Below are positions 1 to 7,493 of a stretch of DNA of 8,190 nucleotides, one piece after another. The translations under genes were made by a program, and so were the position numbers. The notes below the pieces were generated by a model. It saw only the letters and a list, made by a program, of their open reading frames with translations. It was not told the DNA's origin and ran no database searches. Every line of letters starts with the position of its first letter. Position 1 is the first letter of the stretch. Source of the stretch: Dysgonamonadaceae bacterium (GTDB taxonomy: Bacteria; Bacteroidota; Bacteroidia; Bacteroidales; Azobacteroidaceae); the NCBI GenBank assembly GCA_031261015.1, contig JAISKG010000020.1, positions 1 through 8,190 of the forward strand. The letters are read 5' to 3'.

Positions 1-831
1 GCCGACTTGTCCGCCTACGATGCAATTTTTTCCTATTTTCGAGGAACCTGCAATACCGACTTGCGCAGCCATTCCCGTGTTCTCTCCGATTTCGACGTTA
101 TGCGCAATCTGAATCAAATTATCCAATTTAACTCCGCGGCCGATGCGGGTCGATTCCATCACTGCGCGGTCGATCGTCGTATTCGCGCCGATTTCGACGT
201 CGTCTTCAATGATTACGTTACCCAATTGGGGAATTTTCTTGAATGCATCGCCTTCTTTGGCAAATCCGAAACCGTCGGAGCCGATCACTGCGCCCGCGTG
301 AATGATGCAGCGGTCGCCAATCTCGCAGCCGGCATACACTTTTACGCCCGGATACAAAATCGTATTCGCGCCGACTTTTACGTTATCGCCCAGATACACT
401 TGCGGATAAATCGCGGTATTTTCGCCGATTTGTACATTTTCGCCAATGTAGGCAAATGCGCCGATATACACATTTTCCGCCGGAACTTGCGCAGTTGGAC
501 TGATGAAAACCGGCGATTCAATGCCTTGCTTGCGTGGTTGCTGCAAGCTTTCGGCCAAACGCAGAAGTTGCGCCAATGCAGCGTAGGCATTCGGAACGCG
601 AATCAAAGTCAGCGTTTCCGGCAAAGTTTTTTCCGCTTGAAAATCATCGTTCACCAATGCAATACTTGCCTTTGTATCATAAATATAAGGCGTATATTTG
701 GGATTTGCTAAGAACGTAATTGTTCCCGGTTTCCCGTCTTCGATCTTGGAAAAATTGCCGATGCGGACTCCGGCATTTCCTTCGATTGTTCCCTGAAGAA
801 TGTGTGCTATTTCCTGAGCGCTAAATTCCAT
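1..831 (-). CDS. lpxD: LpxD, UDP-3-O-acylglucosamine N-acyltransferase (3' end off window)
   Basis: LpxD transfers a 3-hydroxyacyl chain from acyl carrier protein to the 2-amino group of UDP-3-O-acylglucosamine, the third committed step of lipid A synthesis, in the cytoplasm. The frame is open from the ATG at 831 to base 1, giving 277 residues. The family usually has about 340-350, so roughly the last 70 are missing. Residues 1 to about 100 form the N-terminal uridine-binding domain. From about 105 onward there is a continuous left-handed beta-helix of hexapeptide repeats (for example [16 protein letters not shown]). The sequence QIAHNVEIG at 241-249 places His244 where the E. coli catalytic His239 lies, and GSDGFGFA at 184-191 is also a family motif. 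It is the third gene of the pyrF / HD hydrolase / lpxD run, 46 bp after the HD gene. The rest of the lipid A genes probably continue to the left (inference). Confidence 0.96.
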   Translation of the reverse strand, partial: MEFSAQEIAHILQGTIEGNAGVRIGNFSKIEDGKPGTITFLANPKYTPYIYDTKASIALVNDDFQAEKTLPETLTLIRVPNAYAALAQLLRLAESLQQPRKQGIESPVFISPTAQVPAENVYIGAFAYIGENVQIGENTAIYPQVYLGDNVKVGANTILYPGVKVYAGCEIGDRCIIHAGAVIGSDGFGFAKEGDAFKKIPQLGNVIIEDDVEIGANTTIDRAVMESTRIGRGVKLDNLIQIAHNVEIGENTGMAAQVGIAGSSKIGKNCIVGGQVG

Positions 832-877
832 TCGAGTTTTTTAATGCTGAATAAAACGCAAAGTACGTAAATTATTT

Positions 878-2098
878 TCACTCTCGCAAAAAACAGAAGT
901 AATACTTTTTGATTTTCTTGGAAAGCAATTGGATGTTCAGCATGTCGGAAGCATCGGCGATATCTTTGCAAGTCCCGTCTTTATAGAGAATATCGATGCT
1001 GTCGTCAGCCTCGTTGTACATGTTGGTCGAAACTTCGTCGGAAGCGACAAAATAAGCGGCTTCTTCGCGGGAAATGCCGTATTGCTGTGCGTAACGGTCG
1101 ATTTTTTCTTCGCAATATTCCGGCGCAAAAGGTTCTTGGCCGACTTCGATTTTAAATAAATTCCGGTTGAGCAGGCAGCCGCTCAGCAGCGACAAGACCC
1201 GGTCAGGATTTTTCGCCCAGACTTTCAATGCCGACCAAATATCGCTGTCGTCCAGATCGGCATACGCGCTCAAAGCTTGCTCTTTGCCAATAAAATCCTC
1301 TTTGCCAACCGTATGATACAGAAAATAATGAAGCGCCGGCGAAGCAAATAGTTCCACGCCTTGTCCGGACAGAAATTTTGCACGGCGAAGCGTATTGACC
1401 AACATTTTTTCGGCTGCAATCGACGTTTTGTGCAGATAAACTTGCCAAAACATCAAACGCCGCGCCATCAAAAAATTCTCAATGGAATAAATGCCTTTCG
1501 CTTCGACGACCAAACGATCATCCTTGACATTCAACATTTTAATGATGCGTGCCGAACCAATATTTCCTTCCGTGACGCCGGTAAAAAAGCTGTCGCGCCG
1601 CAGATAATCCAGACGATCGACATCTAATTGTCCGCTAACCAATTGATGCAGAAATTTTTTAGGATATGTATCGGTAAAAATGGCGATCGTGTCGGTTAAA
1701 ATTCCGTCCCACGATTCGTTCATTTTTTGCATCAGCAGCAGGGAAATTTCCTCGTGCCGAACATTGACCAAAGTATGTTCCAGCACGTGGGAAAAAGGTC
1801 CGTGACCCAAATCGTGCATTAAGATACAGGCCAGCGCAGCCGATTCTTCTTTTGGTGTAATCGAATGACCTTTCAGGCGGAGCTGTGCGATGGCTTCGTT
1901 CATCAAATACATCGCTCCCAAGGAATGACTGAGGCGCGAATGTTGCGCTCCCGGATAAATAAAGTAAGCCAATCCCAATTGCCTGATGCGGTTCAGCCGT
2001 TGAAAATACGGATGTTGAATGATCCGGAAAATCAGTTCGTCGGAGATATTGATAAATCCGAAAACCGGATCGTTGATTATTTTTCTTTTTTCAGCCAT
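878..2098 (-). CDS. HD-superfamily phosphohydrolase (COG1078, SAMHD1/dGTPase-like fold)
   Basis: This is a 406-aa soluble protein with the metal-binding HD signature. His58 lies in [10 protein letters not shown] (53-62), His95-Asp96 in [10 protein letters not shown] (95-104), and Asp161 in [12 protein letters not shown] (158-169). These correspond to the H...HD...D metal ligands of SAMHD1 and deoxynucleotide triphosphohydrolases, so a nucleotide or other phosphate ester is the likely substrate, although this bacterial branch is mostly untested. The N-terminal half carries the catalytic domain; the C-terminal 200 residues have no motif I recognise. No signal peptide or membrane segment is visible. 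The ATG at 2098 lies inside the 3' end of pyrF (22-bp overlap, different frame), which suggests translational coupling. lpxD follows after 46 bp. The family assignment is firm; the substrate is unknown. Confidence 0.9.
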   Translation of the reverse strand: MAEKRKIINDPVFGFINISDELIFRIIQHPYFQRLNRIRQLGLAYFIYPGAQHSRLSHSLGAMYLMNEAIAQLRLKGHSITPKEESAALACILMHDLGHGPFSHVLEHTLVNVRHEEISLLLMQKMNESWDGILTDTIAIFTDTYPKKFLHQLVSGQLDVDRLDYLRRDSFFTGVTEGNIGSARIIKMLNVKDDRLVVEAKGIYSIENFLMARRLMFWQVYLHKTSIAAEKMLVNTLRRAKFLSGQGVELFASPALHYFLYHTVGKEDFIGKEQALSAYADLDDSDIWSALKVWAKNPDRVLSLLSGCLLNRNLFKIEVGQEPFAPEYCEEKIDRYAQQYGISREEAAYFVASDEVSTNMYNEADDSIDILYKDGTCKDIADASDMLNIQLLSKKIKKYYFCFLRE

Positions 2099-2910
2099 TG
2101 CAAATAAATTGCCATTTCTTTTTGTATGCGTTGAGCTTCGGCGGCGGCAGCTTCGGCAAATTTTTCCGTGCTATCGGCATAAAGGATTTGGCGCGATGAA
2201 TTGACTAACAGGCCGCATTGCTTATTCATCCCGTATTTGGCGACTTTTTCCAGACTTCCGCCCTGTGCGCCTACGCCCGGAACCAGCAAAAAATGATGAG
2301 GAACGATTTTCCGGATGTGCTCAAACTGATCTTCGTTGGTCGCACCCACGACGTACATCATTTGCTCGTCGCCGGCCCACTCCTGCGAGCGTTTCAGCAC
2401 TTTTTCGTAGAGCTTTTCGCCATCGGCGCCGGTCGTTAATTGGAAATCCTGCGAGCCTTTATTGGAAGTTAACGCCAGCAAAATCACCCATTTACCGGGA
2501 TAAATCAAAAACGGTTTCACGCTATCTTCGCCCATGTAGGGAGCGACCGTCACCGCATCATATTCGCCATGATCGAAGACCGCGCGGGCATAACGTTCCG
2601 AAGTATTGCCGATGTCGCCGCGTTTGGCGTCGGCGATAATAAATTGCTCGGGATAATTCCGGCGGATGTAGGCCACGATGTTCTCCAGCGAGCGTTGCCC
2701 TTCAATTCCCTGACTTTCATAAAAGGCCAGATTGGGTTTGTAGGCTACGCAAAAAGGTGCAGTCGCCTCCACAATCGCCTGATTGAAAGCGAAAACCGGG
2801 TCTTGTTCTCTTAAGAGATGCGGAGGAATTTTTTCTATATCGGTATCTAAGCCTACGCAGAGGAAAGATTGTTTTTGGAGGATATGTTGGAATAAATCTT
2901 GTTTTGTCAT
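2077..2910 (-). CDS. pyrF: Orotidine 5'-phosphate decarboxylase, type 2 (PyrF)
   Basis: PyrF decarboxylates OMP to UMP, the last step of de novo pyrimidine synthesis, in the cytoplasm. From the ATG at 2910 it is 277 aa, the normal size for the long type 2 form. Visible motifs are FLCVGLDTD (16-24), [11 protein letters not shown] (56-66, substrate-contacting Lys58), the catalytic [17 protein letters not shown] (92-108, with Asp94, Lys96 and Asp99), and the phosphate-binding PGVGAQGG (211-218) and NSSR (237-240). The frame extends upstream to a TTG at 2934, but that codon lies within the -7 promoter element at 2932-2939, and family members begin at this MTKQ-type start, so 2910 is preferred. 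It is the first gene of the operon with the HD hydrolase and lpxD, linking nucleotide and envelope synthesis. Confidence 0.97.
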   Translation of the reverse strand: MTKQDLFQHILQKQSFLCVGLDTDIEKIPPHLLREQDPVFAFNQAIVEATAPFCVAYKPNLAFYESQGIEGQRSLENIVAYIRRNYPEQFIIADAKRGDIGNTSERYARAVFDHGEYDAVTVAPYMGEDSVKPFLIYPGKWVILLALTSNKGSQDFQLTTGADGEKLYEKVLKRSQEWAGDEQMMYVVGATNEDQFEHIRKIVPHHFLLVPGVGAQGGSLEKVAKYGMNKQCGLLVNSSRQILYADSTEKFAEAAAAEAQRIQKEMAIYLQWLKKEK

Positions 2911-2931
2911 GGGTGGCCGATGTTTACGTGG

Positions 2932-2939
2932 CAAAGATA
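2932..2939 (-). promoter_or_regulatory. Bacteroides-type -7 element upstream of pyrF
   Basis: Read on the minus strand this is TATCTTTG, an exact match to the Bacteroidota -7 consensus TAnnTTTG. It would start transcription near 2926 and leave a leader of about 16 bases before the pyrF ATG. No good -33 TTTG lies at the usual 19-21 bp spacing; the nearest TTG (2965-2967) is 25 bp away, so the promoter may be weak or depend on another factor. Confidence 0.55.
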
Positions 2940-3015
2940 GAAAAAATCTTTGAGTTTATTTTGTCAATCTAAAATGAAATTTCTATCCTGCTTCGTGTAA
3001 TTGAAAAATTTCATA

Positions 3016-3023
3016 TAACTTTG
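3016..3023 (+). promoter_or_regulatory. Bacteroides-type -7 element upstream of the antitoxin/PIN pair
   Basis: TAACTTTG matches TAnnTTTG exactly and lies 28 bp before the ATG at 3052. A weak -33 candidate, TTCG at 2992-2995, is 20 bp upstream, which is the right spacing. It faces away from the pyrF promoter, so the 141-bp gap is a divergent promoter region. Confidence 0.55.
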
Positions 3024-3051
3024 TAGTCGTAAACGTAAACCTCAAAGAATA

Positions 3052-3282
3052 ATGGAAGCAGCCGTATCATACCCGCCGTTAAATCCCGTTCAACTTCATT
3101 TGTTAAAAATGTTTTCATTTACAAAAAGTGAAGAAAGTTTGAATGAATTGAAATCGGTATTGCTTGATTTTTATCATAAAAAATTGGATGAAGAAACCGA
3201 TCGTCTTTGGGAAGAAGGAAAATTAAATGATCATGTAATTGATGAAATGTTGAATTGCCACCAAAGAACACCTTACAAGTAA
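3052..3282 (+). CDS. Probable antitoxin partner of the PIN toxin (76 aa)
   Basis: This is a small charged cytoplasmic protein with no signal peptide or membrane segment. It resembles short proteins found directly upstream of PIN-domain genes in Bacteroidota and Cyanobacteria. These share an N-terminal LNPVQLHLLKMFSF-type segment (residues 11-24 here), a helical middle rich in Glu, Lys and Leu (about 27-60), and a C-terminal HQRTPYK-like tail (70-76). The stop codon (3280-3282) directly abuts the ATG of the PIN gene, which suggests coupled translation and a fixed antitoxin:toxin ratio. In such pairs the antitoxin normally binds and blocks the nuclease and often represses the shared promoter. 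That role is inferred from context; no DNA-binding fold is obvious. The gene is noticeably AT-rich: bases 3121-3180 contain 15 G+C of 60. Confidence 0.8.
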   Translation: MEAAVSYPPLNPVQLHLLKMFSFTKSEESLNELKSVLLDFYHKKLDEETDRLWEEGKLNDHVIDEMLNCHQRTPYK

Positions 3283-3702
3283 ATGAAAATCGTTTTAGAT
3301 ACAAATTGTTTGTTGGTTGCCTTACCAAGAAACTCTACCTATCGTTGGATTTGGGATGCCTTTCGAAATGGTAAGTTTTCGTTGTGCTATACTACTGAGA
3401 TTCTTCATGAATATGAAGAACTTTTATCACGTTTTTATTCTTCGTCAGTAACTACTCTGACAATGGAAATATTGCTAAATTCTCCTAATATTTATCAAAC
3501 AACCGTTTTTTATCAATGGAATTTGATCTTTGCTGATGTTGACGACAATAAGTTTGTCGATTGTGCACTCATGGCAGGAGCCGATTATATCGTTTCAAAC
3601 GATAAACATTTCAATATTTTGAAGCAAATTGATTTTCCGCCAATAAAAATTGTCGGTATTGAAACGTTTAAGGATATACTTCATAATATCAATTTGTTAT
3701 AA
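3283..3702 (+). CDS. PIN-domain ribonuclease toxin (COG1569/TIGR00305-like)
   Basis: This is a 139-aa single-domain PIN protein, predicted to be a Mg2+-dependent endoribonuclease. The acidic active-site residues are in place: Asp6 in IVLDTNCLL (3-11), Glu43 in ILHEYEELL (40-48), Asp88 in DVDDNKFVDCAL (85-96), and Asp107 in GADYIVSNDKHF (99-110). The pattern NKFVDCALMAGADYIVSNDKHF-like at the C-terminal end is typical of the 'PIN family toxin' group rather than classical VapC. The start is the ATG immediately after the upstream stop codon, and it shares the promoter at 3016-3023. The gene looks intact, so the module is probably active. Its RNA target cannot be read from the sequence. The gene is AT-rich compared with the genes on either side, fitting horizontal acquisition. 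Confidence 0.9.
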   Translation: MKIVLDTNCLLVALPRNSTYRWIWDAFRNGKFSLCYTTEILHEYEELLSRFYSSSVTTLTMEILLNSPNIYQTTVFYQWNLIFADVDDNKFVDCALMAGADYIVSNDKHFNILKQIDFPPIKIVGIETFKDILHNINLL

Positions 3703-3724
3703 AAGGATTGAATTGATAGTGATT

Positions 3725-3751
3725 GTAGAGACGGGACGCCACCGTTTCTAC
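3725..3751 (+). repeat. 10-bp-stem hairpin in the convergent intergenic gap
   Basis: GTAGAGACGG (3725-3734) and CCGTTTCTAC (3742-3751) form a 10-bp stem with one G-T wobble and a 7-base loop. It lies in the 66-bp gap between the stop codons of the PIN gene and the GH8 gene, so it could act as a bidirectional terminator, although no T-tract follows it on either side. It resembles the GTAGAGACG-type palindromic repeats dispersed in many Bacteroidota and cyanobacterial genomes; that resemblance is from memory. Confidence 0.55.
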
Positions 3752-3768
3752 GCAAATGCCCAGAATAA

Positions 3769-5766
3769 TCATCTTACTATCTTCCCCACAAACCTTTCTC
3801 GTCCTTGCTGGATCATAACCACATACATTCCGGAAGCAAAAGCCGAAATATCCACCGATGAAACATTTTCCTGCAAAATCAATCGCCTCCCATTCATATC
3901 ATAAATCGTCACATTCTCCGCTTTTCCGTTTACGATCGAAAGAATATTTCCGTTGATTGTATAAGGCTGCAAATCTTTCCTCTGCACTGGCAAAAGCGTA
4001 AGGATGTATTTTCCTTTCAACTGCACATTATCTACATAATAATAGGCTTTGTTGGAACGGATGCCCAGATAAATACGAAAGGTATTTCCTGCCGTCACAT
4101 TCTTCAATTCAATGCTTTTCGCCAACCAGACATTGTGCGTTGCGCCGGCTTTATCGCCGGTAGGCTCCGTAAAAATCAGCTTGTCGTCTAAATAAACGTT
4201 GAAATCTTTGAAATGATTGTCGCCGTTGCTTGCCGTTGAATTGTAATAAATATCCAGATTCAGGCTTTCGAAATCCGCCCAGAAAGTTCCTGCAGGCAAT
4301 GTGGCTTCAAAAAGAATGTATTCGTCCCAATTGGCAGTCAGCACTTCGGCCACTTGCTCGGCTGCATTGGTCGGGCTGTGCGCGATGACGGCTGCGCTGG
4401 ATGATGAGCCGTTCTTTTTATACAGCGGATAACTGCTACCCAAAGTGCGCGAATTAAAATCTTCGAGGGTGAGATAACCGTTTTCGACTCCGGGGCCTTC
4501 GCCATCATCATCCTCATCGCCATCGGGCTTGTAAATTTTGAAATTACCGGAGAGATGCAGGTAATTCAGGAAATACAGCAAGCCGTCGTAATAACGGTAT
4601 TGCCCGGATGGAATGGCTTTATTGAAAAAATCGTCGATAAAATCCCATGCGACCGATTGATTGCTGGCCAGTGTGCCGCCGGCATTGCAGCCTACCAATC
4701 CGGCCGAATGATCGGTATTGTTGTTGTACGCCGAGCCGTCGAGTTTGTACAAACTGCCGTAAGAGGCAATTCCTTTCCCCTGAAAAAACTGATGAATTTT
4801 ATTGACTAACAATACTTCATTTTCGTCTGCTTTGAACCAGGCGTAATCGACCGCCACGTTCGTGATGCAACGCCAGGCATCGTACAAAAAATACTTATGG
4901 TCGCCTTCGTTGCGCGCGCTGCCGTTAAATTCAGCATAATCGGGCATTAAGCCGGTTTGACTGTGGGCGAATTTCGGAAACATCTCACGGCTTTTGTCGG
5001 CGCAGGCTTTCCAGAACGAGCGTTTGGAAGTATCGGTTGCCCAACGGCTCCACAATTCATAAAACGCCGGCAAATGATAGGACGGATCGGTGAAAGTCGC
5101 CGAATTGCCGTAAGGCACAAAAACCACTTGTTTTTGCGTGGTATTGAACAGGTTAGTAACTCCGCCGCCCGTGTCGCCGCGCTTCATGCAATGCGCCAGC
5201 AAATCGTTTGCTTCTTTTTTGTAATTATAAATGCCTTCGCCGTTGCCCCAGCGGTTGGCGGCAAACATCAACGCCATCACGAAATATTCTTCGCCGTCGG
5301 ACGCGGGGCCATTGCCCTTCACCGTGCCATTGGTATTCATCTGCCACGCAAAATAACCTTCGTATTGGCCGGAAGTGTATTGCATGTGCGTTTTCGCCCA
5401 TTTCCACAAGCGGTCAAATTCGGCTTTCTTGTCCATTTGAACGCAAATCATCATTCCGTACGACATTCCTTCGGTGCGCACATCGTTGTTGCCGGTATCC
5501 AAAATGTAAGCTTCGTCGGTTCCAACCGGATAGTACAACGCCTGACTGCTGGAATTTCCGTAAAAAAACTGCGACCAGAGCAAGTCTAATTTCTGATTGA
5601 TCGCCGTTTGCGAGTATCCGGCTTCGGCCAGCATATTGCGATAAACATCGGTATAATACGCTCCTTTTTCGGGAAGCGCGGGCGGGTCTTTAGCGACAAT
5701 CACAGAACGACTGATTCCTGCCCATCCAAGGGCGAGAATCAGCAAGATCAACTTATGTATTTTCAT
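3769..5766 (-). CDS. Secreted GH8 glycoside hydrolase, exo-oligoxylanase-like, with binding module and T9SS sorting domain
   Basis: This is a 665-aa multidomain enzyme. A signal peptide covers about 1-22. The GH8 (alpha/alpha)6-barrel spans about 35-412 with proposed catalytic acid Glu99 (VRTEGMSYG, 96-104), Asp157 (ASDGEEY, 155-161) and base Asp296 (LYDAWR, 294-299). Tyr230 (DPSYHLP, 227-233) and His353 (DHSAG, 352-356) also match positions known from Bacillus halodurans Rex (Glu70, Asp128, Tyr198, Asp263, His319, recalled), with offsets rising steadily from 29 to 34. This favours a reducing-end xylose-releasing exo-oligoxylanase; endo-xylanase or beta-glucanase activity remains possible. 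An acidic linker (415-427) leads to a binding module (about 432-583) like those of the preceding gene's product. A type A-like T9SS sorting domain ends the protein (about 586-665, with IYDMNGRRL and SGMYVV). The ATG overlaps the upstream stop by 4 bp (ATGA). Confidence 0.9.
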   Translation of the reverse strand: MKIHKLILLILALGWAGISRSVIVAKDPPALPEKGAYYTDVYRNMLAEAGYSQTAINQKLDLLWSQFFYGNSSSQALYYPVGTDEAYILDTGNNDVRTEGMSYGMMICVQMDKKAEFDRLWKWAKTHMQYTSGQYEGYFAWQMNTNGTVKGNGPASDGEEYFVMALMFAANRWGNGEGIYNYKKEANDLLAHCMKRGDTGGGVTNLFNTTQKQVVFVPYGNSATFTDPSYHLPAFYELWSRWATDTSKRSFWKACADKSREMFPKFAHSQTGLMPDYAEFNGSARNEGDHKYFLYDAWRCITNVAVDYAWFKADENEVLLVNKIHQFFQGKGIASYGSLYKLDGSAYNNNTDHSAGLVGCNAGGTLASNQSVAWDFIDDFFNKAIPSGQYRYYDGLLYFLNYLHLSGNFKIYKPDGDEDDDGEGPGVENGYLTLEDFNSRTLGSSYPLYKKNGSSSSAAVIAHSPTNAAEQVAEVLTANWDEYILFEATLPAGTFWADFESLNLDIYYNSTASNGDNHFKDFNVYLDDKLIFTEPTGDKAGATHNVWLAKSIELKNVTAGNTFRIYLGIRSNKAYYYVDNVQLKGKYILTLLPVQRKDLQPYTINGNILSIVNGKAENVTIYDMNGRRLILQENVSSVDISAFASGMYVVMIQQGRERFVGKIVR
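4018..4473 (-). repeat. Binding module copy 4 (in the GH8 protein)
   Basis: Residues 432-583 of the GH8 protein repeat the module of the neighbouring 576-aa protein: EDF start, an aromatic residue (Trp480) ten residues before LPAG (490-493), NLDIYY (503-508), and an end motif YYYVDNVQL (575-583). It is the most diverged copy, with TFWADF in place of KTL..Y. Confidence 0.75.
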
Positions 5767-7493
5767 TTCGTAATCAATATTTTTTGACTAATGGTTTTCC
5801 CTTCGATCTGCCCTTTCACAATGTATAATCCGGCCGGGCACGAATTTTTAGTGGGAAAGGCGATGTTTAATCGTTGCCCATTCATATTATATACTTGAAT
5901 GTTGGTCGCTTTGCTCCAATCCATGTTTTGCGGGAGATTGATGACCGGGATCGAAGTTTCGCCGCCGTCTTTTTCCGTCAGCCGGACGTTATCAATGTAA
6001 TAATCGCCTTTATCTGTGGACATTCCGAAGGCCAGCGTAAAATTTGTTTTCGCTTTTTCTTCGTTTGTCAACGCCAACTGTTCCCATGTAAATGTTTTTG
6101 TTGTCCAAGTAGCTATATCAGCCTGTTTCGGGTAATCGTTTTCTTCGTATTTTTTAACGTCGTCTAAATAGATAAACAAGTTTTTATAATTGGGATATTC
6201 ATCGTTACTGTTGTTGCCAATATAAATATCGAACGAGAATGTTTCGTAGTTGTTTAATGTTTTTCCTTCGGGCAATTGAATATTCATCCGCAGGAAAGCA
6301 TCCCAATTGGAAGTAATGACGTGCACCGATTTTCCCGCCGCATTCGCCGGGTCGGCGACCACTGTGGCCGATCCATCTTCGGGATACCAGCGTTTCATGT
6401 CGTAAACATCGCCGATACTCTTGGTTTCAAAATCTTCGAATACGGAAGCTCCGGGAGTCGGCGGATTGACTGTTCCGGCTTTTTCTTTCATTTTGAAATT
6501 GTCGATATAAAAATTGGCGCCGGAAGGGGCATTGTATCCGATTTCAAACGTGAACGTATTGCCGCCGGTTGCGCTTAGCGGGATGCTCAGAGTTTTCCAT
6601 ACGCCCAAGCTACTGCTGCCACTGGTTGCATCGATCTTGGTCTTCGTTCCGTTGTTGAGGGAATATTTCACGTCTTTGTACGTATTATCGCCCGATGTAC
6701 CATAATAAATGTCCAACTCAATGTTTTCGTAGTCGCTCAAAGTTTTTCCGGCAGGCAAGGTAATGCTCATTTGCAGATTTTGCTCGTAACCGCCAAACGT
6801 AGCGTGTAAAGCGTTTCCGGTTCTTCCCGGCGCAGCTTCCACAACAGCTGATCCTGAACTGACAGCCGTTCCCGCGTTATTCACAATGCCTTTCGCTGTC
6901 GGTAAAGTGGCGTCAAAATCGATGAGATAATAGCTTGCCTCACCTCCGCCGGAACTTCCGCCGCTACCGGACAAACGAATGTCGTCGAGGTAATAATCGC
7001 CTGACGATAAACTGATTCCGATTTGCAGTTCGAACGAATTTAATCCGCTCAAAGCCGTCGATAATCCGGACAGAGAATAGCTGTGAGGCGCCCATACCGA
7101 TGCATCGCCTTGCATATCGTAGCCGCTTTTTACAAATTCGGTTTCGTTGATATAAATCAGCATTTGCTTGTAGCGGGCATCGCCGGTCAGCGTCCAATAG
7201 GAGTCGAATTGCAGATTTTCGTAGTCGGCCAAGGTTTTCCCCTGCGGCAGAGTGACATTGAATTTCACGCGCACATTGTAATTTTCCACTTCGACATGCA
7301 GCGATTTTTGCGCCGGTTTGGACGGATTGGCCGCCACGGTCGCTTTTCCGTCGGTGGAATAATATTGCGTATAAACATTGTAAGTTTTACCGATTGCATC
7401 CGATTCGAAATCGGCAATCGTAAATGTTTGCGCTGCAATGTTGGCATTCCATCCAAGCATTGCCATTACGAATAAAAAAATTGTCTTTTTCAT
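5763..7493 (-). CDS. Secreted protein with three tandem carbohydrate-binding-like modules and a T9SS sorting domain
   Basis: This 576-aa protein has a signal peptide (about 1-22, AAQ cleavage region). Three homologous modules of about 150 residues follow (24-174, 187-335, 351-505), then a sorting domain (about 513-576, with QVYNMNGQRL, AGLYIVKG and a KILITK end). Each module runs from a DFE/DFD start, through a conserved aromatic (Tyr72, Tyr236, Trp397) exactly ten residues before LPxGKTL..Y, to a YYxDN/DxxL end. Such beta-rich domains are typical of carbohydrate-binding modules attached to xylanases and related enzymes. No catalytic domain is present, so it is probably a surface glycan-binding protein. 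A Gly/Ser linker (175-184) and a Pro-rich linker (about 341-348) separate the modules. It is coupled by ATGA overlaps both to the small membrane protein gene before it and to GH8 after it. The exact ligand is unknown; xylan is suggested by the GH8 partner. Confidence 0.85.
   Translation of the reverse strand: MKKTIFLFVMAMLGWNANIAAQTFTIADFESDAIGKTYNVYTQYYSTDGKATVAANPSKPAQKSLHVEVENYNVRVKFNVTLPQGKTLADYENLQFDSYWTLTGDARYKQMLIYINETEFVKSGYDMQGDASVWAPHSYSLSGLSTALSGLNSFELQIGISLSSGDYYLDDIRLSGSGGSSGGGEASYYLIDFDATLPTAKGIVNNAGTAVSSGSAVVEAAPGRTGNALHATFGGYEQNLQMSITLPAGKTLSDYENIELDIYYGTSGDNTYKDVKYSLNNGTKTKIDATSGSSSLGVWKTLSIPLSATGGNTFTFEIGYNAPSGANFYIDNFKMKEKAGTVNPPTPGASVFEDFETKSIGDVYDMKRWYPEDGSATVVADPANAAGKSVHVITSNWDAFLRMNIQLPEGKTLNNYETFSFDIYIGNNSNDEYPNYKNLFIYLDDVKKYEENDYPKQADIATWTTKTFTWEQLALTNEEKAKTNFTLAFGMSTDKGDYYIDNVRLTEKDGGETSIPVINLPQNMDWSKATNIQVYNMNGQRLNIAFPTKNSCPAGLYIVKGQIEGKTISQKILITK
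5979..6443 (-). repeat. Binding module copy 3
   Basis: Residues 351-505 of the 576-aa protein. Landmarks are FEDFETKSIGD, Trp397 in SNWDAF, LPEGKTLNNY (407-416) and YYIDNVRL (498-505). It is the copy closest to the GH8 module, sharing the NWD(A/E) segment. Confidence 0.8.
6489..6935 (-). repeat. Binding module copy 2
   Basis: Residues 187-335 of the 576-aa protein. Landmarks are LIDFDATLP, Tyr236, LPAGKTLSDY (246-255), ELDIYYG (259-265) and FYIDNFKM (328-335). Confidence 0.8.
6972..7424 (-). repeat. Binding module copy 1
   Basis: Residues 24-174 of the 576-aa protein. Landmarks are IADFESDAIGK, Tyr72, LPQGKTLADY (82-91), QFDSYW (95-100) and YYLDDIRL (167-174). Confidence 0.8.

Noticed and set aside
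7..711. Long plus-strand frame of 234 codons opposite lpxD
   Set aside because: The minus strand encodes a clear LpxD with catalytic His244 and hexapeptide repeats throughout. The plus-strand product has no recognisable domain and its low-complexity pattern is the mirror of the hexapeptide repeats.
859..865. Possible promoter between the HD gene and lpxD (minus-strand TACTTTG)
   Set aside because: It has one base too few between TA and TTTG to match TAnnTTTG and lies in a short operon gap, so it is not called.
2265..2639. Plus-strand frame of 124 codons opposite pyrF
   Set aside because: The product is Arg/Pro-rich with no domain, and it is antisense to well-conserved pyrF motifs.
2965..2967. 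TTG as the -33 element for the pyrF promoter
   Set aside because: It is 25 bp from the -7 element; the usual spacing is about 19-21 bp.
3283..3702. Classical VapC of a VapBC pair
   Set aside because: The protein is PIN-fold, but its C-terminal motif arrangement and its partner (no AbrB, MetJ/Arc or Phd-type features) fit the separate PIN-family toxin group better, so the gene symbol vapC was not used.
4957..5589. Plus-strand frame of 210 codons opposite the GH8 gene
   Set aside because: It lies wholly within the GH8 catalytic domain, has no recognisable motif, and is explained by the codon bias of the real gene on the other strand.
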